Source: Hormiphora californensis
Taxonomy: Eukaryota > Ctenophora > Tentaculata > Cydippida > Pleurobrachiidae
Length of the DNA: 64,000 nucleotides
Assembly: GCA_020137815.1 (NCBI GenBank)
Contig: CM035356.1
Span: 7,773,211 to 7,837,210, forward strand
Reading direction: 5' to 3'
Shown here: positions 35,101 through 41,362 of the stretch, piece after piece
Position numbering within the stretch: position 1 is the stretch's first letter
Layout of the letters: every line of letters starts with the position of its first letter
Notes under the pieces: model-generated
Databases searched by the model: none
Seen by the model: only the letters and a program-made list of their open reading frames with translations
Told to the model about the DNA's origin: nothing
Position numbers and translations under genes: made by a program

Positions 35101-36551
35101 CACCAAAATTTGCGTCTTTTCAAGGCAAACAACCTGGTTTTTACGACATTCCATTTCATGCAGGCGTTAAGGAGTTACAGCTGAAAAACTGGTACAGTGG
35201 ATTTTGGAAATACCCCTACTTCAACAAACCCTAATCCAGATAAGATTTCGAAAAAGATACATCTTCATACATGAAAATGAAGCTCAGACAAATGCCAACG
35301 TGATGCAAAAAACGGGAAGTGTCTAACTTATTTCGTTTAGAAGCTATAGCCAAAATAAAAGTGCTTATATTTGCCTTGAAAACACCCTCTAAAAACCATC
35401 ATTTTAGACAATTTCTGACAATTTCAAACAAATTCTATCCACAGGGGACTAAGTTGGTGCACTGGAGGTGACATTTTATTCGTATTGCATTTTTAGACAG
35501 ATTTGCTGTTTTTCAGGGCTTTTAGAGGGTGTTTTCAAGGCAAATATAAGCACTTTTATTTTGGCTATAGCTTCTAAACGAAATAAGTTAGACACTTCCC
35601 GTTTTTTGCATCACGTTGGCATTTGTCTGAGCTTCATTTTCATGTATGAAGATGTATCTTTTTCGAAATCTTATCTGGATTAGGGTTTGTTGAAGTAGGG
35701 GTATTTCCAAAATCCACTGTACCAGTTTTTCAGCTGTAACTCCTTAACGCCTGCATGAAATGGAATGTCGTAAAAACCAGGTTGTTTGCCTTGAAAAGAC
35801 GCAAATTTTGGTGTATAATAAATCTTCTTTTGGTTTACATCTGCAGCCACAGGAGCCAAATACGTATTTGCAGAGTGGCCATCTTTGATGGGCCACAGTA
35901 AAGAGAGCTTTTGACCAAATTACACAAACCCGGGACCAATTTGTAGCAAATCGATTGCATTTTATTAGTCTAGAAGCACAATATCATATCTTGTAAGGAA
36001 ATATTTTTTAAATCTCTAGAAAGCGTAAAAAGTCGAAAATCGCTGAAAAATGACAGTTTTTGCCGTTTTACTCAAAAACCGCTACGTTTTCGATTTTAAT
36101 TTTATGTTTTTCGGATTCCTCGGTCGAAAATACGTAACCTAGGTCCGGTCTCCAAAAAACTTAATCTAGTCGAGGTTTCACCTCCTTAAGGGACACCGTG
36201 TGGACTTGTTCTGAAATACAGAGTGACATAACACGTGGCTATACAGTAATTATATTATATATATATAAATAAACAGGGGGAAAACAGTCACGGCTATTTA
36301 CCCCTGAGACCTCAGGTAAATAGCCGTGACCTGAACCTGAGATTCAGGCACGACTGTTTTCCCTCAGTTAAGTTTACAAATATAACGTACTTAATTTGGA
36401 TGGTGAGAAATTTTGCACGGTGTAATAATTCTGTGTAGCTGTCGATATTTTGGTCAGGTTCACCCGGTTCCTCGAGATTTGTCCGTCTGACCTGCTCCTT
36501 ATCAGTCTGGAGGATGCTGTACTGCCACTACTGCTCGTCTCACTAACATAT
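20144..36551 (-). CDS. Multi-exon gene of unknown function, hosting LINE and foldback insertions
   Basis: The minus-strand exons are A 36391-36551, B 36201-36210 plus 34420-34713 (split by an element), C 34223-34301, D 25784-25881, E 25550-25654 and F 20144-20262 (stop TAG). All five junction phases match (A to B phase 1, B to C phase 1, C to D phase 2, D to E phase 1, E to F phase 1). The protein is Ser/Arg-rich in A-B (SSSGSTASSR) with a LTLLEWWERFKEQHH helix at the end of B. D-E are basic and acidic mixed (FRRKSRESKRDINIRS; KPKRHGTEKAPGRS). F ends in IEHLEGYIEEMNANKT. No family is recognised. The 5' end is not found. C to D spans 8.3 kb containing plus-strand exons, so that link is the weakest; A-C and D-F could be two genes. 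Confidence 0.6.
20426..20925. repeat. Palindromic pair of LINE ORF1 fragments
   Basis: Two copies of the same about 245-bp segment face each other around 20672. Each encodes the same 71-residue frame (starting MLQGHHTHTSPTHM and ending in LIAQLVIPKNQIQ). They differ at only a few positions, mostly at the outer ends. The last third matches the ORF1 segment at 25465-25525, so these are inverted copies of the upstream part of ORF1 that is missing from the main element. Confidence 0.85.
20969..21178 (+). pseudogene. Probable additional LINE ORF1 segment
   Basis: On the plus strand a frame reads LNTRIVAVRDIRYKDSANT and continues to VKQALKLEDWSNSYTVRHI just before the LINE 3' microsatellite. It lies inside the 13-bp-duplication-bounded insertion and is oriented opposite to ORF2. 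The likeliest reading is another inverted 5' segment of the element, but it matches nothing else in the window. Confidence 0.35.
21697..25089 (-). CDS. LINE ORF2: endonuclease and reverse transcriptase (CR1/Jockey-like)
   Basis: This is an uninterrupted 1,130-codon frame. The first 140 residues contain two hydrophobic stretches (FHLILYLSYSILILILL; RCRLVVLLIFLSSLAKALIV) and then VNPGP, like the 2A-type start of many CR1-clade ORF2 proteins. An apurinic-type endonuclease follows (YCNVNGL, LNETWL, GDLNL, SDHFTI). The reverse transcriptase has VVPVHKKGD, NYRPISLTC, FDFQKAFDSVSH, GVPQGSILGP and the catalytic YADDLKIW. The C-terminal region ends with HVEWNKLPHDLRC. The length is normal for the family. 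The real start may lie downstream of the first methionine. No disabling mutation is visible, so this copy or a sister may have been active recently. Confidence 0.93.
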   Translation of the reverse strand: MISAEQYRQTIGRFAGGRGGKRKMFTNKTLDRQYRQTSSISPFHLILYLSYSILILILLGSMSRCTSSLSCRELCMEAGREEVGKSINQHYIWYANCVLTLVIFKSMGKIGNTCSKIIVRCRLVVLLIFLSSLAKALIVIHQPSIVNPGPTEPKTKISVVYCNVNGLINMQSISGDQPQFQVSKLSDLRAYLFTYEPEIVVLNETWLNKHVNDGELVSDQFYTIYRKDRTKRDMEMYDKKGGGGVMILCKNNMGIEFDQVKDKVNLPIVTILLKSKNLTPICISTFYRYDYSGSDCLEETERYYTRLSRKYKNLAIIGDLNLSSVKDWDDPVSSNSIHEGFAHLFTSLGMSSLINAPTHRDGNVLDLILTNNSSCFSNVSVEENCLVKSDHFTIKCEVQIKKIRPKFKTAKKFSYKKADWDAINEGLIRYDWTKEFKHLRAEQSLQKFKSKLDITLRHHVPLVNVKIGSQPPWYDDELRQLKRSMDNSRKASLKFPNDVSLKNVFTCMEAEYRKASREKETHFLELSSIDESASTAAISKKFFKHVKSKTSSTRVPDIVHYEDNSEKSSQQKCKMFNDFFCKQFTQASTYSTPIDFDRNHDNDFNNETFHFDEVVDILRKLDASKATGPDNIDGIVLKKCHKSLAYPLVLIFNKVFDEGSIPTEWKNANVVPVHKKGDKSNVENYRPISLTCLIMKVFEKLVRERLYRACLEKVTPHQHGFVPLKSCTTQLIEFNCELAINLNQHLQTDIIYFDFQKAFDSVSHDVILEKLKVQYNINGKMLQFLKAYLSGRRQRVALDGEFSEWSNVKSGVPQGSILGPFLFVLFINDIVEAIGDEGETNIKLYADDLKIWRTIKNENDSLQPDIDRLVEWSVKNKMKFHPNKCKLLRCTLKHKPVNLKYYLGSSEIQQCTNETDLGVITNRKLSPLEHQNMIISKTSQRLGLVKRTSALVDSPLKRRTLYVSLVSSLFEHCSQIWRPVSASSIEKFEKLQKRALKWINNEMELSYDWKAYVSKLKQSKIFPITERFLYNDLKLFHKIFYGSSSLKLPLFLHKYIPDRHDRRTTRQQTNRDQTDIICTHKPNIDAFKHSYFYRVHVEWNKLPHDLRCLDSHDAFVAKLKDHLWKNIPNS
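25210..25525 (-). CDS. LINE ORF1 C-terminal fragment (SGNH/GDSL esterase-like)
   Basis: Upstream of ORF2 the minus strand is open from the insertion boundary to a stop at 25210. It contains IVITHVLPLRGDF and ends with RDGVHLNKYGYSVLTDLIYN. The DGVHLN..G pattern is the C-terminal Asp-His block of SGNH/GDSL hydrolases, found in ORF1 of many CR1-clade LINEs. The fragment starts abruptly at the target duplication, so the element is 5'-truncated within ORF1. Confidence 0.7.
25746..25816 (-). repeat. 33-bp in-frame duplication containing a splice donor
   Basis: The end of exon D (gaatcaaaacgggacatcaa + tattagaa) together with gtaag is present twice in tandem. Both copies offer a donor (AGAA then GTAAGG, or AGAA then GTAAAG). 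They are 33 bp apart, so either donor keeps the frame; using the distal one adds 11 residues. Confidence 0.8.
25882..26170 (-). repeat. Minisatellite carrying splice-acceptor copies upstream of exon D
   Basis: Units of about 50-70 bp read on the minus strand as a pyrimidine-rich tcctcctctatgcag preceded by ctttaactataggtcctaat. The cag adjoining exon D (25882) is the proximal copy. At least three further copies of ctcctctatgcag follow upstream, with internal 16-bp aattaggacctataat repeats. Confidence 0.85.
26171..26639. other. MITE fragments, no gene
   Basis: About 26265-26390 is an inverted-repeat element (tctgactgtggtcttgaaac ... gtttcgagaccagaccacag). No exon is supported. Confidence 0.5.
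26640..26835. mobile_element. Second hairpin-array element
   Basis: An outer inverted repeat (atgaacgtttgt ... acaaacgttcat) and an inner ctggcgcgttat ... ataacgcgata pair enclose three consecutive GC-rich stem-loops: agttggctgttccc with its complement, agtttaatcgccc with its complement, and ggtttaaatc with gatttaaacc. There is no coding content. It has the same construction as 10208-10480 but unrelated stem sequences. Confidence 0.65.
26836..27780. other. Repeat-rich intronic sequence
   Basis: It contains short palindromes (gcgcccgtagggcgat near 26945; gccgatttgctcaaatcgg near 27126; gacaccttcgtgtcg near 27217). No exon is supported. It lies in the 8.3-kb intron of the minus-strand gene. 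Confidence 0.4.
27800..28301 (+). pseudogene. Degenerate 3' end of a non-LTR retrotransposon ORF2
   Basis: The plus-strand frame 28045-28301 ends TRGAFSIAAPKLWNQLPRSI then SLTTFKTSLKTHLFF. This is the characteristic C-terminal signature of CR1/L2/Jockey-type reverse transcriptase proteins. Upstream, 27800-28044 contains stop-interrupted related sequence. The family differs from the intact LINE at 21-25 kb. Confidence 0.75.
28369..28680 (+). repeat. 33-36-bp minisatellite
   Basis: There are about nine variable copies of ctccacatcgatccctgggt followed by cctttactcctac(c). The array lies directly after the LINE remnant. The open frames through it are repeat artefacts. Confidence 0.85.
28681..29419. 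other. No gene; one strong palindrome
   Basis: Apart from AT-rich sequence, the segment near 29132-29173 forms a hairpin (acaggttgtgtggtgtaca with its complement). No exon is supported. Confidence 0.4.
29420..29733 (+). CDS. Possible plus-strand exons of an unknown gene
   Basis: A frame from ATG at 29420 to 29602 encodes 60 residues with a basic centre (RWGRRRKAAPL). A second exon-like segment at about 29661-29733 has an acceptor (cttccacaatgtccacag), an open frame (YKKGEEIEQLPLPPDLITIP) and a donor (ctg/gtaggt). How they are joined is not clear, because the first frame closes with its own stop. The region lies inside the long minus-strand intron. Function unknown. Confidence 0.3.
29734..31500. 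other. Intergenic or intronic, no supported gene
   Basis: It contains small inverted repeats (30765-30830: tgccttttt...aaaaggca and gggtgaatgccttcggcattcaccc) and a CT-rich tract at 31050-31170. Several short frames have no recognisable content. Confidence 0.4.
31573..32443 (+). CDS. Small acidic, cysteine-rich protein
   Basis: Exons are 31573-31575 (only the ATG), 31835-31978 and 32288-32443, with good junctions: atg/gtgagt, ctctcag/gaagg, aag/gtttgtg and ctctccag/gacc. All are in phase 0. The product is about 100 residues. The first half is acidic and polar (MEGDLEEEQSGP); the second half holds a dense cysteine cluster (CTTCYYDGNCGCCCDVCCDV), then a lysine-rich tail ending NTAYIIY. There is no signal peptide. 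A competing ATG at 31556 in another frame would give only 28 residues. Both introns carry tandem ctaac/pyrimidine copies next to the acceptor. The gene is nested in the large intron of the minus-strand gene. No family is recognised. Confidence 0.5.
32444..33000. other. 3' flank with a Tigger-like MITE
   Basis: At about 32813-32952 there is a diverged copy of the cagtcggaccccgattta family (starts acagtcggttcccgattta, ends ggggtccgactgta), flanked by TA. No exon is supported. Confidence 0.55.
33001..33454 (+). CDS. Two related exon-like segments (possible exon duplication)
   Basis: 33001-33098 follows an acceptor (acttatttccag) and encodes LIIEFRTMPCKLSSINNYE before a donor-like gtatgg. 33405-33454 encodes the similar FRIMPCELSFHPVPENE and also ends at gtatgg. 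Either mutually exclusive exons of an unknown plus-strand gene or a duplicated non-coding segment would explain them. The small Cys-rich gene stops upstream, so no link is shown. Confidence 0.3.
33455..34222. other. Palindrome-rich repeat sequence
   Basis: It has a run of atgtcacacc repeats (33575-33605), a hairpin cluster at 33725-33775 (gcctacgcccctacggggc and gcctgcttcgcaggc), and GA-rich sequence. No exon is supported. Confidence 0.4.
34314..34419 (-). repeat. 9-bp repeat filling a short intron
   Basis: The intron between exons B and C consists largely of gttaccata units (about nine, with interruptions). The donor itself is gttacc, so the repeat is made of donor-like copies. The intron ends ttctcttgcag. 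Confidence 0.7.
34714..36200. mobile_element. 1,487-bp near-palindromic element inside a coding exon
   Basis: The terminal inverted repeats are about 680 bp each (34714-35396 and 35518-36200) with very few mismatches, around a 120-bp spacer. The ends are cacggtgtcccttaagg. Flanks are TGGA on both sides (34710-34713 and 36201-36204), a 4-bp target duplication. Removing the element and one TGGA restores a continuous open frame of exon B. No transposase frame is seen. The class is undetermined. Confidence 0.85.
36201..36390. repeat. MITE of the gggaaaacagtc family in intron A-B
   Basis: 36283-36365 is a compact palindromic copy: ggggaaaacagtcacggcta ... gactgttttccctc, with internal complementary taaatagccgtgac segments. 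Sister copies lie near 9370, 19560, 42730, 46917 and 51360. An acceptor (gtatttcag) for exon B lies at 36211-36219. Confidence 0.75.
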
Positions 36552-37675
36552 CTGCAATGATATACAACTCATGATATGATCACCCTAGTTCGCTATAGTT
36601 CTCATTATGGTCATGATTATAAAGTCGGTAAATGATTCTCGAATAAAAAAGAGAGAAAGAGCTGGCTTGATCGATAAAGTATAGCTCCAAGCTCTGATCG
36701 TAATATCAGGAAGGTGAAATTTAAAAAACCTGTCCCGACGACTGTTATACCGTCTACTGCTGGATCGCTTCACATGGCTCCGGACTTTATCCTTAAATTT
36801 TCGAAGCATATTATCAAGATGAAAACACACACACAACAGCTGTATTATAGTGCTGGGAACTTTGAAACGTGAGCTGATAAGGGGCACCCGAATATATGAA
36901 GATGTAATTGTATACCTTCATAAAAAACGGGCTGCTATGACGAAGTGATAAAATGTTTGATTGTTTGAGTTTCAGTCACGAGAAATTTAGAAGATGATGT
37001 CAGATGATGTCAGAGCTTTCTGCTGCACACCAGAAAAAGGGAAGTGGTCCGTGTGTGATGACCTGACTGTATAATAGTAGAGTCGATAACTACATCGACC
37101 CCTCCCAATTGTTCCAGTTTTTGTCACATCTGTTTGGAGCCTCGACACGACCTCTAAACAGTTGTTACTTTTTCACAAACTGTTTTCATCATGGTGTAAT
37201 CAGCATTTGAAATGTTGTTGATCATAACAAAAACCGAACTATTTTTTGACAATTGGGGTAAAACCATGGGTATGGGTCACCAGTGGTGACCCATACCCAT
37301 GGGTGACTCACCACACACCAAAGTTAAAATTAAAATTAAAATTTTGATTTTAAACCCGCACACACCAGCGGCCGTTAAAATTTCTCTCCCCATCCTAAAA
37401 GTAACAATCTCACGCACGATTTTGACGGTCGCGTTGGATGACAAAATTTTAACACGCCGTTAAAATTGTGCGCGAGATTGTTACTTTTAGAATGGGGGAG
37501 AGAAATTTTAACGGCCGCTGGTGTGTGTGGGTTTAAAATCAAAATTTTAATTTTAATTTTAACTTTGGTGTGTGGTGACCCTATCAAAAGTTAGCTCTAG
37601 GTCTCCTGAGCTGAGTAACCATCCGGAGACTCTATAAGAGATATTTCAAGCCGTTCTCCCGTAATTAAATCATTA
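36552..37675. repeat. Interspersed repeat with a nested 300-bp foldback
   Basis: 37080-37675 is a copy of the repeat also present at 53447-53730 (gagtcgataactacatcgac ... aagccgttctcc). Here it is interrupted after aaaccatgggt by a perfect hairpin (acccatgggtatgggtcacc) and a foldback of about 37310-37578 whose arms contain aaagttaaaattaaaatt and gcggccgttaaaatttctct. 36552-37079 holds no supported gene. Confidence 0.7.
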
Positions 37676-37779
37676 ATGCCGGTGGAGAGAATATGGGTCC
37701 AGCTGTACCCTGGCTCTTTCTCTTAGCAGCCTCACTACTCTCCTGTCCCTCATTCGCAACTCTTTCACAGCCCTCATTA
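37676..37779 (-). CDS. Tentative exon
   Basis: A good acceptor (ccttcatttcag) opens two alternative frames. One is basic (MRAVKELRMRDRRVVRLLRE); the other is acidic, starting NEGCERVANEGQESSEAAKR. Both close within the edge of the neighbouring repeat. No partner exon with matching phase was found. Confidence 0.25.
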
Positions 37780-38375
<596 letters not shown>

Positions 38376-39678
38376 ATGTTACTTACAACTCTGCCTGTGT
38401 TGATGTTATTTCTGGTGGGTGCCCCTGCGTTCCAGACAGAACCCCTAACGGACTTCGATGCAGTTTGGCACCTTGGGATGAACTTAAACCCTGCGGATGG
38501 CCATATCATGTACTACGGAGAGGGTTGGCACACCGGAACCCCTATCGGAACCAAGGATACAGCCCTCTCAATGGACTACCTTGATAAGTATGTTTGGAAG
38601 GAGCCGGCCGACTACATCGCTATCGTGAGGCACCAGGGTGGAGTGAGTGATGCTGTCAAGGTGTTCAAGTTCAGGTACGATAATTGTGGTAATAGGGCCT
38701 TCTGGTAACTCAACAACCCTACCATAATACAGCCCTAATATCGAACCACAACTGAGCGCTGGAAAGCACTCTGAATCTGTTTTTATTGGGCACTGAAATT
38801 ATTATTTTGTGCATATATACATATATATACTCGGTACACAATTACCCTACCCAAAAAAATTTCTACCTCAGAGTTACAAGACGTATAATATGTCTCTGAA
38901 TCTGTTTTTATTGGGCACTGAAATTATTATTTTGTGTATATATATGTATATATACTCGGTACACAATTACCCTACCCAAAAAAATTTCTACCTCAGAGTT
39001 ACAAGACGTATAATATGTCTGACATATGTAAACCTCTGAAAAGTTTGTCCCTCGGACACCCGGCCTCCTCGACTAGCCTTAACATGTCGTCCCACCTTCA
39101 GGTACTGGGGATTGAGCCTACTGGAAAGATTCAAAGATATGGACCCGGGAAGACGGATTGTTAGTGACGGTGGTCCTATACAAGAAGAGATCGCATGGGA
39201 CGCTGAAAACATACCTGATGATCCCATATTTGGTATGGGAGGGGAACTAGCCTTCAACTGGCAATACGGTAACCAAGGAAATAGGATCGTATTGATTGGA
39301 GCTGGAGGACATCTTTCAGATTTGAGAGCTGGTAATGACTGTACAAATGGACTAGGAAACGATTTCTTCTGCAATCCCTTAACAGGAACCACAACTGGTG
39401 ATGCTGAGGGTATATGGGAAAGTGAGATATCCAATATTCAGCTGGACTGCCCATCTAATACATATCCACGTTGTAAAACTATCATAGTCCAGGGAACTGA
39501 CCACGGAATTGGGTTTCAAGGCTTAATTTCATTTACGACGGGACCGGTCTATGGTAACTATGCCATCTACGTCTCAAAGAATGTAAACCGATTCCCGGCT
39601 GTTGGCACAAAGCTTTGTCCCGTTGTAAAGGGAACACGGGATGTAAATTATCAACCGAGTTTGCTGTGTAAAATTTGA
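38376..39678 (+). CDS. Secreted protein of unknown family, 291 residues
   Basis: Exons are 38376-38674 and 39102-39678, joined AG/G in phase 2 with donor ag/gtacga and acceptor cccaccttcag. The N-terminus is a signal peptide (MLLTTLPVLMLFLVGAPAFQ). The mature protein is rich in Gly, Trp and Asp with six or more cysteines in the second exon (NDCTNGLGNDFFCNPL; LDCPSNTYPRC). Sequences such as DAVWHLGMNLNPADGHIMYY and GGELAFNWQYG suggest a beta-rich extracellular or lectin-like domain, but I cannot assign a family. The intron holds a 120-bp tandem duplication (38770-39017) that includes a tctacctcag acceptor-like site. Confidence 0.8.
38770..39017 (+). repeat. Tandem duplication in an intron
   Basis: Two about 120-bp copies run from ctctgaatctgtttttattg to acgtataatatgt. 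Each ends with a pyrimidine-rich stretch and tctacctcag, another duplicated acceptor-like site. Confidence 0.9.
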
Positions 39679-41362
39679 GTCACTTGAAACAGTTAGAAAG
39701 TACAGATGAACAATTTATGTGAATTAGACTGTGATTTGTAAAATGATGGACTTATAATAGACTGTGATTTGAAAAATGATGGACTTATAATAGACTATGG
39801 TTTGTAAAACGATGAACACCAATTAATTCTTGCTAAATAACAACAACTGTTTACTTTTTACCACTTTATACCGCAAGCACTTAAAATTAAATTGACAGCA
39901 GTTTTCTGTTCTCCCATTTCCTAGCCACCGACAGCTGCTCAACAACCAATCAAAACTCGTTATTTAGGTCACGTGACTGGTTATCAGCCAATCAGGGACC
40001 AGTATTTCCTGATTCGGTCGGTTCCTGTCCATTTCTTAGCCACAGACACCTGCTCTATAGACAGGCCTTCACCACCTCCTCCTTGAGAAACTTGGCAGAT
40101 CTCACCAGGGCTTCTATAATAATAGACACTATAAAGAGAGACGAGTGATGGGGTTAGAAGCCGGGAACCCCAGTAAACGCGCGTACGCCGTTAGTTGCAT
40201 AAACGACGTTGTTCTATAATATACTCCGTTAACAGCGCACGTAGAATAAGTTTTTGCAACTTTATGCGTCGCACATTTGCAGTTGCAAGAACGGCATCGT
40301 TATAACGGGGTCGTACTTTGCACGCGAGGCAGTTAGTTGCACAAACAACGTCGTTGCTCGTTTTATTATTTTATTTGACTCTGTTATCTCCATGAACACT
40401 GTATTTCCATTACAGTGCTGCTTGTAGTCAGATTACCGTAATGAAAATACAGTAAACTCGGATTTTTTGAAACTGTCACCCCCCTGAAATAAAAAATTTG
40501 TCATATCTCCGGTTCCTGATAAGATAGAGACTTGAAATTTGGAGGTTCGGAAGAACTTAGCAAGATCTTCGTAACTTCCAAATTTCAAGTCTCTATCTCA
40601 TCAGGAACCGGACTTATGGTCATTTAATGAAATTTGAAAACTCTTGGGGGGTGACAGTTTCAAAAAATCCGACTTTAAGGAGACGCGCACGGTACATAAC
40701 GCGCGGCAAAAAGTTCATGTGTCAGCACGTACTAGCGCCCTGATTGGTCACGGTTGCGCGTCGTCTTACTGTATCTTCGTTTTCCATTACCGTTTTCCCA
40801 CTACAAGCGACCGTGTTACAAGTTACAGTTTACTAAATTATTTACTAAATTATTTTCAAAGGGAAATAACAATTACAATTGGTAAGTTAAAAGAACACTT
40901 AAAACATTTCATATCCCAATTTTAGTATTTTTTTCTCACAGACACTAAAACTGGGAATACACTTTTCAAATAATGTACAGTCGGACCCCGATTTAACGGC
41001 ACCCTGGGGGGAAAGGGTTTTGTCCGTTAAATCGGGGTGTTCGCTAAATCGGGGTCAAATACTGTTAATTTCTCATATCGGGGGAAGATTATGCTGCCGT
41101 TAAATCGGGGTGCCACTAAATCGGGGGCCGTTAAATCGGGGTCCGACTGTATATTGAAATAGTAATATTATACAGTTATACAGATAAATCTCAAGTAAAT
41201 AAAAGATAGAAATAGAATAGTCAATATAATAGATATACAGTGATAAGATGCACAGCAATATAACTTAATTAATTAACTTAATTATCAACTAGTATCTGTT
41301 ATAAAGAAACTGAAATGTAACTTGTCCATGACACAAATTCTGCTGCATGTAAGTGCAATAAA
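39679..41362. repeat. Intergenic region with three repeat families
   Basis: 39935-40035 is a MITE shared with 52130-52220 (core cacgtgactggttatcagcc, ends in gattcggtcggttcct). 40452-40677 is a foldback: its arms start tcggattttttgaaactgtc and contain gagacttgaaatttgga. 40978-41150 is a Tigger-like MITE (acagtcggaccccgattta ... ggggtccgactgta). No exon is supported. Confidence 0.7.

Noticed and set aside
35468-35683. Open frame in the palindromic element as a transposase
   Set aside because: It is only 71 codons, with no motif, and lies in one arm of the inverted repeat.
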